Below are positions 1 to 9,439 of a stretch of 64,000 bases of DNA, in pieces. How positions within the stretch are numbered: position 1 is the stretch's first letter; each line of letters begins with the position of its first letter. The stretch is from Streptomyces odontomachi (lineage in GTDB: Bacteria; Actinomycetota; Actinomycetes; Streptomycetales; Streptomycetaceae), in assembly GCF_024435355.1 (NCBI RefSeq), contig NZ_JAMJWG010000002.1:682001-746000 (forward strand). Reading direction: 5' to 3'. Both the position numbers and the translations under genes were made by a program. The notes beneath the pieces are model-generated. The model was not told the DNA's origin, did not search any database, and saw only the letters and a program-made list of their open reading frames with translations.

Positions 1-1
1 C

Positions 2-1810
2 CTTCCGCTGCCCGTCGTCCGACCGACCAACCCGGACGACACGATCGCCCCCATGCACACGTCGGACACGGCGACGACCTATGCGGTCTCGCGCGGCGCC
101 CGGGGAGGCACCGAGCCGACCGTCGCGACCGTGACGCTGCCGCCCGCCACCGCGGTGCACGGTTTCACCAGCGGCTGGGGCACGGAGTACGAGCCGACCT
201 CCCTCGATCCGGCGGCGACCGGGACCCTCCGGGTGACCAGCGGCCGGTCGGGCCAGGGCGCCGTCCCGTGGCTCGGGGTCGACACCGGTCAGGGCGCCTA
301 CGTGATCACCTTGCACTGGAGCGGCAACTGGCGGATCACCCACACCCCCGGCGCCCACGGCTCGGCGGTGCAGGTCGGCCTCGACCCCCGCGGCCAGCAG
401 GTACGGCTCGACGGGGCGGAAACGTTCACCCTGCCCGAGGTCAGCATCGCCTGGGGCGCCGACCTGACCGACGCCTCCGCCGCGCTCGCGCGGCATCTCC
501 TGGGCCAGACACCCCCGGGGCCACCACCGCTCACCGAGTGGAACCACTGGTGGCCGTACGAGGACGCCGAGATCGACGAGGACACGTTCCTCGCCAACGC
601 TGCGATCGCCGGGGACCTGGGTCTTGACGTGGCGCTCCTCGACGCCGGCTGGTTCGGGGACGCCGATGCCGGCAGCGACTGGTACGAGCAGCGCGGCGAC
701 TGGCACAGGGTCAACACCGCCCGCTTCCCGCACGGCCTGGCCTGGCTGGCCGAGCAGACCAGGCAGCGCGGCGTCGCCTTCGGCATCTGGCTGGAGGGCG
801 AGGCGATCGGCACCCAGGCGGGCACCGCCCGCGACCGGCCGGACCTGATCGCGACCGGACCCGACGGCGAGGCCCTCGGCTACGTCTGCCTGGGGTCCCC
901 GGCGGGCTGGAACCACATCCTCGACACCACCGCCGGACTGGTGCGCGAGACCGGCGCCCGCTGGCTGAAATGGGACTTCAACCTCGACCCCGGCGCCGGT
1001 TGCACCAGGAGCGATCACGGCCACCACGCCGACGACGGCCTGCTCCGCCACTACCTCGGCCTCTACGCACTGCTGGACCGGCTGCGCACCGAATTCCCCG
1101 ACCTCGTGCTGGAGGGATGCAGCTCCGGCGGGCTGCGGATCGACGCCGGTCTCGCCGCCCACGTCGACGCGCTGTTCCTGTCGGATCCGGACTGGACCGA
1201 GCACGCCCTGTGCTGCACCTGGGGCGCCGCCCGCATGCTGCCCGCCCGGCAGCTGTACCACTGGCCGCAGAGCGAGTGGCGCGGCGAACACCGCTTCCAG
1301 CACGTCGACTACTCCGGCACCCTCATCACCCGCCAGCAGTTCGACACCAAGATCAGGGCCGCTGTGCTGCACCGGTTCGGCCTGAGCATCCGGCTCCCCG
1401 AGATCCGCCCCGACCTGCGAGAGAGGCTTCGTGAGCACATCACCGGCTTCCGCGAGGTGATCGCTCCGCTGCTCACCGACGGCGTGCTGGTCCCGCTGAC
1501 GGACCAGCCGCTGCGGGAGGAGAGAGGGCATCGGCAGCCGTCGTTCCAGCTGGTCTCGGGGGCCCGCTCGATCGTGGCGGGCTTCCGGCTGCCGCGGGCC
1601 GGCGACTGGCAGCCGGTCCGTCCCCGGCACCTGGAACCGGACGGGCGGTACGAGGTGCGACTGCTCGACGGTGCGGACCTCGGGCAGCCGACGGTGGTCA
1701 CGGGCGCCGAACTCGGCCGCACCGGCCTGCGGTGCCCCGAACCGGGGGCGGCCTCGGTGATCTGGCTCCTGACCCGGATCGACCGGGTGGGCGGAGGAAC
1801 CGGCGGTTGA
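2..1810 (+). CDS. GH36 alpha-galactosidase (5' end outside window)
   Basis: Hydrolyses terminal alpha-1,6-galactosides such as melibiose or raffinose; no signal peptide is visible, so probably cytoplasmic. The reading frame is open to the left window edge without a stop, so the ATG at 53 is probably internal and the N-terminal part of the beta-supersandwich domain is missing; about 603 codons are present against roughly 700 in the family. Numbered from that ATG, the (beta/alpha)8 barrel shows WNHWWPYEDAEID (~160), the nucleophile region LKWDFNLD (~305), LEGCSSGGLRID (~355) and the acid/base region LSDPDWTEH (~377), all typical of GH36. It leads an apparent operon with a dehydrogenase, an epimerase-like protein, an enolase-superfamily enzyme and an SDR, which suggests oxidative use of the released sugar. 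Confidence 0.9.
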   Translation, partial: LPLPVVRPTNPDDTIAPMHTSDTATTYAVSRGARGGTEPTVATVTLPPATAVHGFTSGWGTEYEPTSLDPAATGTLRVTSGRSGQGAVPWLGVDTGQGAYVITLHWSGNWRITHTPGAHGSAVQVGLDPRGQQVRLDGAETFTLPEVSIAWGADLTDASAALARHLLGQTPPGPPPLTEWNHWWPYEDAEIDEDTFLANAAIAGDLGLDVALLDAGWFGDADAGSDWYEQRGDWHRVNTARFPHGLAWLAEQTRQRGVAFGIWLEGEAIGTQAGTARDRPDLIATGPDGEALGYVCLGSPAGWNHILDTTAGLVRETGARWLKWDFNLDPGAGCTRSDHGHHADDGLLRHYLGLYALLDRLRTEFPDLVLEGCSSGGLRIDAGLAAHVDALFLSDPDWTEHALCCTWGAARMLPARQLYHWPQSEWRGEHRFQHVDYSGTLITRQQFDTKIRAAVLHRFGLSIRLPEIRPDLRERLREHITGFREVIAPLLTDGVLVPLTDQPLREERGHRQPSFQLVSGARSIVAGFRLPRAGDWQPVRPRHLEPDGRYEVRLLDGADLGQPTVVTGAELGRTGLRCPEPGAASVIWLLTRIDRVGGGTGG

Positions 1811-1854
1811 ACCGGCAGCGGACACTCCACACCCACCGAAGGAGCGACAACCGG

Positions 1855-2904
1855 ATGCGAGCCCTGGTGTACGAGGCGCCGCGCGTGATGAGCCTGCGCG
1901 AGGTCGACCGTCCCGTGCCCGGTCCCGGCGAGGTGCTGCTGCGGGTGGCGTACTCCGGCATCTGCGGCTCGGAACTGAGCGGTTTCCTCGGCCAGAGCAG
2001 CCTGCGGACGCCTCCGCTGGTATTCGGCCACGAGCTGTCCGGCACGGTCGCGGAGATCGGCGCCGGCGACCCGGGGTCCGCCACCGAGGGCGCCCGTGTC
2101 ACCGCCAACCCCCTGGTGTCCTGCGGGAGCTGCGACTACTGCGTCACGGCCCGGCACCACCTGTGCCGCGACCGGGCGCTGCTGGGAGCGTCGCTGCCCG
2201 GCGGCAACGCCGAGTACGTCGTGGTACCGGCCGGCGCGATCGAGCCGGTACCGGACGGTCTCAGCCTCCAGGATGCCGCCATGGCCGAGCCGGCGGCGTG
2301 CGCGGTGCACGCGGTCACCCTCAGCGGGATCGATGCCGCCGGCTCGGCACTCGTGGTCGGTGCCGGTCCGATCGGTCTCTTCCTGATCCAGGTGCTGCGC
2401 GCGCACGGGGTGGCTCGGGTGCTGGCCACCGACCGCAATCCGGAGCGGCGCCGGATGGCGGCCCGCCTGGGCGCCGTCCTCGTGGGTGACCACGGCGAGC
2501 AGCTGCCGGCCGACGTGCGCGAGCTGACCGGGGGCCACGGCGTCTGCGTCGCCTTCGACGCCGCGGGCACGGCGGAGACCCGCCGCACCTGCCTGGCCGC
2601 GACGGCGCCCGGCGGCAGGGTGATGCTGATCGGCCTGCACACCGACGCCACCACCCTGCCGGTGAACTCGCTGGTACGCGGTGAGATCGCCGCCCAGGGC
2701 GTGTTCGCCTACCCGCAGGCGGCCTTCAGGACCGCGCTCGCCTGGCTGGCCGGGGGCCGTATCGGTCTCACCGACGGTGTCGTCGAGGTCGCCCTCGAAG
2801 ACGGACCCGGCTGGTACCAACGGCTCGTCGACGGCGATCCGGCCGCCAAGGTGCTGATCCGGCCGACCGGCGCGGCCCCCGCACCGGCCGGGGTGACGGC
2901 GTGA
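1855..2904 (+). CDS. Zinc-dependent medium-chain alcohol/polyol dehydrogenase
   Basis: NAD(P)-dependent oxidation of a sugar or polyol, of the sorbitol/galactitol-phosphate dehydrogenase type. I chose the ATG at 1855 because AAGGAG lies 10 bases upstream and the protein then begins MRALVYEAPRV, the usual family N-terminus; the frame stays open further upstream but overlaps the preceding gene. It has 349 residues, normal length. Visible features are the catalytic-zinc region (GICGSE, then FGHELSG), a four-Cys structural zinc loop (CGSCDYC followed by LC) and the Rossmann motif VVGAGPIGLF (~165). It sits 44 bases after the GH36 gene and overlaps the next gene by four bases (GTGA), so an operon is very likely. 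The substrate cannot be read from sequence. Confidence 0.88.
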   Translation: MRALVYEAPRVMSLREVDRPVPGPGEVLLRVAYSGICGSELSGFLGQSSLRTPPLVFGHELSGTVAEIGAGDPGSATEGARVTANPLVSCGSCDYCVTARHHLCRDRALLGASLPGGNAEYVVVPAGAIEPVPDGLSLQDAAMAEPAACAVHAVTLSGIDAAGSALVVGAGPIGLFLIQVLRAHGVARVLATDRNPERRRMAARLGAVLVGDHGEQLPADVRELTGGHGVCVAFDAAGTAETRRTCLAATAPGGRVMLIGLHTDATTLPVNSLVRGEIAAQGVFAYPQAAFRTALAWLAGGRIGLTDGVVEVALEDGPGWYQRLVDGDPAAKVLIRPTGAAPAPAGVTA

Positions 2905-3935
2905 GAGCGCGGGTCAGCACCGACTGGAGCTTCCACGGCACCCAGGCCCTGGTGCTGGAGAACGGCAGGCTGCGTGCCGTGGTGCTGCCCGCACTCGGTG
3001 GCAGGATCTGGCAGCTGACCCAGCTGACCCAGCTGCCCCACGGCAGGGACCTGCTGTGGCACAACCCCCGGATCACGGCACGGCCGGTGCCTTTCGGGGC
3101 GGTCTACGACGACGTGTTCTTTGGCGGCTGGGACGAGCTGTTCCCCAACGACGCCCCCGAAGAACTGGCCGGCGAGGTCTACCCCGACCACGGCGAGCTG
3201 TGGACCTCCCCCTGGAGCTGGCGCATCGTCGCGGAGGGACCCGACGCCGTCCAGGTGAGACTGTCCCTGGACACACCGATCAGCGCCTGCCGCTTCACCA
3301 AGACGCTCACCCTGGTGGCGGGAGAACCGCGGCTCGGGATCGGGTGGCGGATCGAGAACGCCGGTTCCCGGGATCTGCCCTACCTGTGGAAGCAGCACCT
3401 GGCGGTCCCCGTCGACGAGCCGGCCCGGCTGACGATGGGGGCACGCTCGATGTACGTCGAGGACTTCGGCAGCCCCCGCTCCGGCCGGACCGGCACCTGG
3501 TACAGGTGGCCGTATCTGGTCGAGGAGACGGCGGCCGGCCGCCGCCACGACATGCGCACGACCCTGCCGGGTGCGTCGCGGGTGAGCGAGTTCCAGTACG
3601 CCACCGACCTCGACGGCGGCTGGTGCGCGGTCACCTATGCCGACGGCTGCGGCATCGGGATGGCGTTCGACACGGCCGTGTTCCGGTCCTGCTGGACCTT
3701 CGCGTCGTACGGCGGCTGGCGGGCACACCAGGTACTCGTCCTCGAACCCTGCACCGGCCACCCCATCAGCGTCAACGAGGGGGTGGCCGCCGGCACGCAT
3801 CGGATCCTGCCGGTCGGCGAGGTCATCGACACCGAGCTGACGGTGGTGGCCTACGAGGGGATGGCCGACGTCTCGGGCATCACGCCCGACGGCGGCGTCG
3901 AGGGCGACCGTTCGGACTGCGGGAGAGCGTCATGA
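2901..3935 (+). CDS. Aldose 1-epimerase-like (galactose mutarotase fold) protein
   Basis: 344 residues with a GTG start inside the GTGA overlap with the dehydrogenase gene. The N-terminal pattern ENGRLRAVVLPALGGRIWQL and the following blocks GGWDELFPNDAP and YPDHGELWTSPW resemble the mutarotase-like beta-sandwich proteins found in sugar operons. A true aldose 1-epimerase uses a His and a Glu on this fold; HGELW could supply the His, but I cannot assign the catalytic pair. Its likely job is interconversion of sugar anomers, or acting on a related sugar derivative, for the neighbouring dehydrogenase. It overlaps the next gene by ATGA. The exact reaction is uncertain. Confidence 0.75.
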   Translation: MRARVSTDWSFHGTQALVLENGRLRAVVLPALGGRIWQLTQLTQLPHGRDLLWHNPRITARPVPFGAVYDDVFFGGWDELFPNDAPEELAGEVYPDHGELWTSPWSWRIVAEGPDAVQVRLSLDTPISACRFTKTLTLVAGEPRLGIGWRIENAGSRDLPYLWKQHLAVPVDEPARLTMGARSMYVEDFGSPRSGRTGTWYRWPYLVEETAAGRRHDMRTTLPGASRVSEFQYATDLDGGWCAVTYADGCGIGMAFDTAVFRSCWTFASYGGWRAHQVLVLEPCTGHPISVNEGVAAGTHRILPVGEVIDTELTVVAYEGMADVSGITPDGGVEGDRSDCGRAS

Positions 3936-5113
3936 GAATCGACTCGGTCGACCTGTTCTACCTGCGCATGCCCCAGGTGCTCGACATCGGCGACGGCAGC
4001 CAGGACATGCTGCTGGTCCGCGCCGAGGCCGACGGAAACGTGGGCTGGGGGGAGTGCGAGGCATCGCCGCTGACCTCGATCGCGAGCTTTGTCGCGCCGC
4101 TCTCCCACAGCGCCTGCCATCCCGTCGCGGCCTCGGTGCTGGGGCAGCGCCTCGACCACGCCGACGACATCGCCCGGATCAGCGCGGAGGTCCGCGCCGC
4201 AAGCCTGGACCTGTTGCAGACCGACCACACCCTGTCCGGCATCGAGATCGCGCTGTGGGACCTGCTCGGCCGGGTCCGGGAGCAGCCGGTCTGGCAGCTG
4301 CTGGGCCACCGGAGATCGTTCCCCAAGACCCCCTACGCCTCCTCGCTGTTCGGCGACGACCCGCAGGAAACGCTGGAGAAGGCTGCCGCGGTACGTCGCG
4401 CCGGGTACCGGGCGGCGAAGTTCGGCTGGGGCCCCTACGGCACCACCTCGGTGCAGGGGGACGCCGACCAGGTGCACGCCGCCCGCGAGGGTCTGGGCGA
4501 GGACGGTGTCCTGCTCGTCGACGCGGGCACGGTCTTCGGCGAGGACGTCGACGCCGCCGCGCTGCGGCTGCCGGCGCTGGAACAGGCGGACGTGGGATGG
4601 CTGGAGGAACCGTTCACCTCGGGTGCGCTGCGCTCGTACCGTTCCCTCGCCGCCAGGTCGGCCACCGTGCGACTGGCCGCGGGCGAGGGCGCGCACAACC
4701 CATCGCTGGCCGAACACCTGATCGACCACGGCGGCATCGGGTTCGTCCAGATCGACACCGGCCGGATCGGCGGCATCGGGCCCGCCGCCCGCGTCGCGCG
4801 TCATGCGCGTGCCGCGGGGGTCGCGTTCGTGAACCACACGTTCACCTCGCACCTGGCTCTCAGCGCCGCACTCCAGCCGTACGCCGGAGCGCAGGCGGAC
4901 CGGCTGTGCGAGTACCCGGTGGAGGCGAAGCCCCTGGCCCGCGACGCCACCACGACCCGCATCGAGGTGGACGCGGATGGCACGGTGGCCGCCCCGGACG
5001 CCCCGGGCCTGGGCCTGGAGCCCGACCTCGAGGCGCTGCGCGGCTATCTCGTCGACGTCGAGATCACCGTCGGCGGGAACACGTTGTACCGGACCCCTGA
5101 GCTGCGTCCATAG
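3932..5113 (+). CDS. Enolase-superfamily (mandelate racemase/muconate lactonizing-like) enzyme
   Basis: Probably abstracts the alpha proton of a sugar acid, acting as an acid-sugar dehydratase or racemase; this fits an operon that would make aldonates from galactose-type sugars. The frame is open upstream, but ATG 3932 is chosen from the ATGA overlap with the preceding gene, the nearby GGGAGAG and the typical N-terminus [14 protein letters not shown]. It has 393 residues, the usual length. The capping domain (1-130) precedes a barrel with probable Mg ligands in LLVDAGT (~193), GWLEEPF (~222) and AAGEG (~250), and a C-terminal [14 protein letters not shown] block. The KxK motif of the second barrel strand is not intact (AAKFGWG), so the subgroup is unclear. 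Confidence 0.82.
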   Translation: MRIDSVDLFYLRMPQVLDIGDGSQDMLLVRAEADGNVGWGECEASPLTSIASFVAPLSHSACHPVAASVLGQRLDHADDIARISAEVRAASLDLLQTDHTLSGIEIALWDLLGRVREQPVWQLLGHRRSFPKTPYASSLFGDDPQETLEKAAAVRRAGYRAAKFGWGPYGTTSVQGDADQVHAAREGLGEDGVLLVDAGTVFGEDVDAAALRLPALEQADVGWLEEPFTSGALRSYRSLAARSATVRLAAGEGAHNPSLAEHLIDHGGIGFVQIDTGRIGGIGPAARVARHARAAGVAFVNHTFTSHLALSAALQPYAGAQADRLCEYPVEAKPLARDATTTRIEVDADGTVAAPDAPGLGLEPDLEALRGYLVDVEITVGGNTLYRTPELRP

Positions 5114-5165
5114 CGGGCAACGGCGGTTTTGCGGACCGGCACGCACGCACGAGGGGAGAGCACAG

Positions 5166-5969
5166 ATGAACCAGGCGAACACGGCGGGGACCGGCGCGGC
5201 GGCCCGCGCCGATACACCCGGCGCGGCAGCCCGCCGGGAGTCCCCGGACTTCTCCGGCCGGCGTGCCGTCGTGACCGGAGGGGCCCATGGGATCGGCGCG
5301 GCGATCGTGGAGCGGTTGCGTACCGCCGGCGCCCAGGTCGTCGTCCTCGACCGCGAGACGGGCCCCGGTGTGGTCGAGGTCGACCTCGCCGACCGGGCCG
5401 CGGTGCAGGAGGCGAGCACGACGGCCCTGCACCGGCTCTCTGGCGTCGACATCCTGGTCAACTGCGCCGGTGTCCTGCATCCCTCCGCGCTGCTCGGCCT
5501 GGACCTGGCCGGCTACGACACGACACTCGCGGTCAACCTGCACGCGCCGGTGCTGCTCATGCGGTCCCTGTCGGTCCCGATGGCCGAGCAGGGCTACGGG
5601 CGCATCGTGAACGTGACGAGCGTCCACGCCCGGTTCGGCGAGCCGCTTTCGCTGGCGTACGACGCGTCCAAGGGCGCACTGGAGTCCGCCACCCGCACCG
5701 CGGCCCTCGAACTCGCCGACCACGGTGTCCTGGTGAACGCGGTGGCACCCGGCTTCGTGGCGACCCGTATGTCGGTGGTCAACGGCGAGGACGAGCTGTC
5801 CGCGGAGCCGTTCACCAGCGTGTACGCCGGTCAGGGAAGGCTCCCGCTGCGCCGCGCCGCCCGACCGGCCGAGGTGGCGTCCGCCGTGGCGTTCCTGGCC
5901 GGCGAGGAGAACAGCTACATCACCGGCCAGACTCTCACCGTCGACGGCGGCCTGACCGCCCGCTTCTGA
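5166..5969 (+). CDS. Short-chain dehydrogenase/reductase
   Basis: A classical SDR of 267 residues starting at ATG 5166 behind GGGGAGAG. It has a poorly conserved N-terminal tail of about 35 residues, then the NAD(P)-binding motif [17 protein letters not shown] (~101), the catalytic Ser in [13 protein letters not shown] (~146) and Tyr/Lys in YDASK (~160), and ends with [13 protein letters not shown]. It is the last gene of the GH36 operon, 52 bases after the enolase-type gene, and probably oxidises a sugar or sugar-acid intermediate, like the galactose or fucose dehydrogenases of such operons. Substrate not determinable. Confidence 0.88.
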   Translation: MNQANTAGTGAAARADTPGAAARRESPDFSGRRAVVTGGAHGIGAAIVERLRTAGAQVVVLDRETGPGVVEVDLADRAAVQEASTTALHRLSGVDILVNCAGVLHPSALLGLDLAGYDTTLAVNLHAPVLLMRSLSVPMAEQGYGRIVNVTSVHARFGEPLSLAYDASKGALESATRTAALELADHGVLVNAVAPGFVATRMSVVNGEDELSAEPFTSVYAGQGRLPLRRAARPAEVASAVAFLAGEENSYITGQTLTVDGGLTARF

Positions 5970-6020
5970 CCCGGCCAGGGCCGCGCGGTTCGACGGTTCA
6001 CACCGCTCGGGATTCCGGCG

Positions 6021-6042
6021 GCCGGCAGGTGGGTTTGCCGGC
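6021..6042. terminator. Hairpin between convergent genes
   Basis: GCCGGCA and TGCCGGC form a 7-bp stem with an 8-base loop in the 82-base gap between the convergent SDR and MFS genes. No T-run follows, which is common in Streptomyces. It could serve either strand. Confidence 0.4.
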
Positions 6043-6051
6043 TGGGCTCGT

Positions 6052-7584
6052 TCATCGGCCTTGGAACCTCTCCAGGTCCGAGGTGCGCGACTCGATGACG
6101 AGCACGGCGATCAACGCCGCCAGCGCCGCCAGGAGGGCGGCGACGATGAACGCCGCGGTGACACCCGCGGCGAGTACCTGGTCCCTCAACTGCGGCGGCA
6201 ACCTGCCGGTACGTTGCACCCGTCGCCGCTCTTCCGGCGTGGCATGGGCGAGGAACCGGTGGAGCAGGTCCTGTGCCTTGTGGCGGCTGGCGGTGCTGTA
6301 GGCGGTGACGAGGATGGACAGGCCGAGGGAGCCTCCGACCTGCTGGGTCGCGTTGAGCACGCCGGATGCGGCGCCGGATTCCCGCTCGGCCACGTTGGAG
6401 ACGGCCATCAGGGTGAGGGAGACGAACTCGAGTCCCATGCCGAAACCGAACACGAGCACCGGTCCGAGGATGCCGCCCGGGTAGCTGCTGTCGGCGTCGA
6501 GGCGGGTCAGCCAGCCCAGGCCGGCTGCGGCGAGCACGGCTCCGGTGACCATCACGATCTTGGGCCCGGTCCTCGGCAGCAGTTGGGAGGCGGCCGCGGC
6601 GCCGACGGCGATGACGGCGCTCACCGGCAGGAAGGCCAGTCCCGCGCGGAGCGGGCTGAAGTTCAGCACCTCCTGCACGAAGAGGGTCAGGAAGAAGAAC
6701 ATGCCGAACAGCGCCGCTGCGAGGCACAACATGATCGCGAAGGTGCCGGACCGGTTGCGGTCGCGGAACAGCGTGAGCGGCGTGATCGGCTGCCGTGAGG
6801 TGCGCTCGAGCAGGAAGAAGGCCACCAGCAGCACGACCGCGACGGCGAAGGCGGCGACGGTGAGAACATCGGACCAGCTCTTGTCCCCGGCCCGGATGAA
6901 CCCGTACACCAGCGCGACCATGCCGAGTGTCGAGGCGAAGGCCCCGACCACGTCGAACCGTCCGGGCCTGCGCTCGGACTCCCGAATGTGACGCGGGGTG
7001 GCGAGCGCGATGAGGAGGCCGATCGGGAGGTTGACGAAGAAGATCCAGCGCCAGGTCAGCCACTCGACGAGCAGACCCCCCGCCAGCAGTCCGATCGCGC
7101 CGCCCCCCGCGGACACCCCCGCGAAGACGCCGAACGCCCGGTTGCGTTCCCGTCCTTCTGTGAAGGTGGTGGCGATGAGCGCCAGGGCCGTCGGTGAGGC
7201 GACGGCACCGCCCGCACCCTGCACGGCGCGGGCGACCAGGAGCTGCCAGGGCTGCTGCGCGAAACCGCACAGGAGCGACGCGACCGCGAAGAGCAGCACG
7301 CCGAGCAGGAACATCCGCCGACGGCCGAGGATGTCACCTGATCGGCCGCCGAGCAGGAGCAGTCCGCCGAAGGTGAGGGTGTAGGCGTTGATCACCCACG
7401 AGAGGTTCGCCGTGGAGAAGCCGAGGGCCGACTGGATGTGCGGCAGCGCGATGTTGACGATGGTGATGTCCAGTACCACCATCAGCTGAAGCGAGGAGAT
7501 CACCAGGAGCGCGACGAGCTTGCTGCCACTCGTCGAAGCCGCCGTGCCGGCTCCGTTCGGGTGCCCCCGCGGGCTCGACGCCAC
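6052..7584 (-). CDS. MFS drug exporter, DHA2 (EmrB/QacA) 14-TM family
   Basis: Proton-coupled multidrug efflux pump in the cytoplasmic membrane. About 510 residues from GTG 7584, preferred because AAGGGAG lies 7 bases upstream; a TTG at 7590 and an ATG at 7659 are alternatives in the same frame. The first helix carries LQLMVVLDITIVNIALPHIQ (family motif D1), followed by WVINAYTLTFGGLLLLGGRSGDILGRR (motif A region) and VQGAGGAVASPTALAL (motif C). Fourteen hydrophobic segments can be followed. The basic cytoplasmic tail ends in ERFQGR. It stands alone between convergent and divergent neighbours with no adjacent TetR or MarR gene. Substrate unknown. Confidence 0.9.
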   Translation of the reverse strand: MASSPRGHPNGAGTAASTSGSKLVALLVISSLQLMVVLDITIVNIALPHIQSALGFSTANLSWVINAYTLTFGGLLLLGGRSGDILGRRRMFLLGVLLFAVASLLCGFAQQPWQLLVARAVQGAGGAVASPTALALIATTFTEGRERNRAFGVFAGVSAGGGAIGLLAGGLLVEWLTWRWIFFVNLPIGLLIALATPRHIRESERRPGRFDVVGAFASTLGMVALVYGFIRAGDKSWSDVLTVAAFAVAVVLLVAFFLLERTSRQPITPLTLFRDRNRSGTFAIMLCLAAALFGMFFFLTLFVQEVLNFSPLRAGLAFLPVSAVIAVGAAAASQLLPRTGPKIVMVTGAVLAAAGLGWLTRLDADSSYPGGILGPVLVFGFGMGLEFVSLTLMAVSNVAERESGAASGVLNATQQVGGSLGLSILVTAYSTASRHKAQDLLHRFLAHATPEERRRVQRTGRLPPQLRDQVLAAGVTAAFIVAALLAALAALIAVLVIESRTSDLERFQGR

Positions 7585-7862
7585 GTTCAAGCTCCCTTCC
7601 CGGCCGGCTCCGGCCGGACGCCTGTTCGTGCAGGTCGGCGGCCTTGTCCTCCGAGGCACTGGCGGATCCTCCGGCCGACCCTATGGTCGGCACCGCAGCC
7701 GCGCGACTGGAGTGAACCCTTCGGCGTCCGTCCCGCCCTCGCACGCTGGCAGCCATGGCCCACCGCCCTCCCCCGTCGTGGCCGCGGGCCCGGCCCAAGT
7801 GGGGACGCAACTGGGGACGGTCGTTCTGGTGCATGCGGCCTCAGCTGTGGTTACCTGCTTCC

Positions 7863-7937
7863 ATGACCGTGCTTGTGACCCGTCGCCACGTGGACTACGT
7901 GCGTGTCACCACCATGGGTTGTTCCGCCGCAAGCTGA
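7863..7937 (+). CDS. Putative cysteine-type leader peptide upstream of metY
   Basis: A 24-codon reading frame whose core TRRHVDYVRVTTMGC matches a class of actinobacterial leader peptides that precede sulfur-assimilation and methionine/cysteine genes and usually end in a Cys-rich stretch. The ATG at 7863 follows a weak purine stretch, and the stop lies 135 bases before the metY start. By analogy, ribosome stalling at the Cys codon, possibly also at Met, would couple sulfur amino-acid supply to metY-metX expression. Seen: the motif and its placement. Inferred: the attenuation. A longer frame in the same phase starts at 7755 but has no family resemblance. Confidence 0.65.
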   Translation: MTVLVTRRHVDYVRVTTMGCSAAS

Positions 7938-8072
7938 CGCCACGCTCCGGCTTCTGACGAGCCTTTCCCGCACCGTTCGACGCTGACCGCCACCGCGGTA
8001 CCGGGCGCGATCCACCACGCCGCGGTTTCCTCATGCCTTCGCGTTCCCACCCTCCATCCAGGGAGCAGCCCG

Positions 8073-9434
8073 ATGAGCCAGCCCAACGACTCCGCCACCG
8101 CCGGCCACACCCCCGAGGAATTACCTGCCGGGCCCGACGCCTCCGCCTGGTCCTTCGAGACCCGGCAGGTCCACGCCGGGGCCACCCCCGACCCGACCAC
8201 CGGCGCCCGTGCGACGCCCATCTACCAGACCACGTCGTTCGTGTTCCGCGACACCAAGCATGCCGCCGACGTGTTCTCACTGGCCGAGCCCGGCAACATC
8301 TACACCCGCATCCACAACCCCACCCAGGACGTCTTCGAGCAGCGCATCGCCGCGCTGGAGGGCGGTGTCGCGGCCGTCGCGCTGGCGTCCGGGCAGGCGG
8401 CGGAGACGCTGGCCATCCTGACCCTCGCGGGCTCCGGCGACCACATCGTCGCCAGTTCGTCGCTGTACGGCGGCACGTACAACCTCTTCCGGCACACCCT
8501 GCGGAAGCTGGGCATCGAGGTGTCCTTCGTCGACGACCCCGACGACATCGACGCCTGGCGGACGGCGATCCGGCCCACCACCAAGGTCCTGTTCGCGGAG
8601 GCCCTGGGCAACCCGCGCGGCGACGTGCTCGACGTGGAGGCGGTCGCGGACGTGGCCCACCAGGCGGGCGTGCCGCTGATCGTCGACAACACGATCCCGA
8701 CCCCCTACCTGGTGCGGCCCATCGAGCACGGTGCGGACATCGTCATCCACTCGGCGACCAAGTTCCTGGGCGGCCACGGCACGGCCATCGCGGGTGTGGT
8801 CGTCGACGGCGGCACCTTCGACTTCGGCGCGCACGCCGACCGGTTCCCCGACTTCACCGAACCCGACCCCACCTACCACGGCCTCCAGTACTGGCCGGCG
8901 CTGGGACCGGGTGCCTTCGCCATCAAGCTGCGGGTCCAGCTGCTGCGCGACCTCGGCCCTGCCCTGTCCCCGCACTCCGCGTTCCTGCTGCTCCAGGGCG
9001 TGGAGACGCTGAGCCTGCGCATGGAACGGCACTCCGCCAACGCCCAGGCCCTGGCGGAGTGGCTGGAACAGCGCGACGAGGTCGCCGCCGTCCACTACGC
9101 GGGACTCGCCTCCAGCAAGTGGTACAAGGCGGGACAGAAGTACCTGCCGCGCGGCGCCGGTGCCGTGGTCTCCTTCGAGCTGCGGGACGGCGTGGAGGCG
9201 GGCAAGCGGTTCGTGGACGCGGTGGAGCTGTTCAGCCATCTCGCCAACATCGGTGACGTCCGCAGCCTGATCATCCACCCGGCGTCCACCACCCACAGCC
9301 AGCTCGACGAGGAGCAGCTGGTGGCCACCGGCGCCTCCCCCGGCCTGGTGCGCCTGTCGGTCGGCATCGAGAACCTCGCCGACCTGAAGGCCGACCTGGA
9401 GGCCGGCTTCCGCGCGGTGAAGGGCGCGTCCTGA
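8073..9434 (+). CDS. metY: O-acetylhomoserine sulfhydrylase (PLP)
   Basis: Converts O-acetyl-L-homoserine plus sulfide to L-homocysteine (or methanethiol to methionine) in the cytoplasm. It has 453 residues with ATG 8073 behind AGGGAGCAG. The Cys/Met-metabolism PLP fold shows [36 protein letters not shown], the PLP-binding Lys in [17 protein letters not shown] (~235) and the C-terminal block [18 protein letters not shown]. The adjacent metX, which makes its substrate, starts 5 bases after the stop, so the two form a direct-sulfhydrylation operon. A leader peptide upstream suggests sulfur-responsive control. Confidence 0.95.
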   Translation: MSQPNDSATAGHTPEELPAGPDASAWSFETRQVHAGATPDPTTGARATPIYQTTSFVFRDTKHAADVFSLAEPGNIYTRIHNPTQDVFEQRIAALEGGVAAVALASGQAAETLAILTLAGSGDHIVASSSLYGGTYNLFRHTLRKLGIEVSFVDDPDDIDAWRTAIRPTTKVLFAEALGNPRGDVLDVEAVADVAHQAGVPLIVDNTIPTPYLVRPIEHGADIVIHSATKFLGGHGTAIAGVVVDGGTFDFGAHADRFPDFTEPDPTYHGLQYWPALGPGAFAIKLRVQLLRDLGPALSPHSAFLLLQGVETLSLRMERHSANAQALAEWLEQRDEVAAVHYAGLASSKWYKAGQKYLPRGAGAVVSFELRDGVEAGKRFVDAVELFSHLANIGDVRSLIIHPASTTHSQLDEEQLVATGASPGLVRLSVGIENLADLKADLEAGFRAVKGAS

Positions 9435-9439
9435 ACACC

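Noticed and set aside
7585..8072. SAM riboswitch before metY
   Set aside because: I could not find a kink-turn or other SAM-I/SAM-II-like core; the leader peptide explains possible regulation better.
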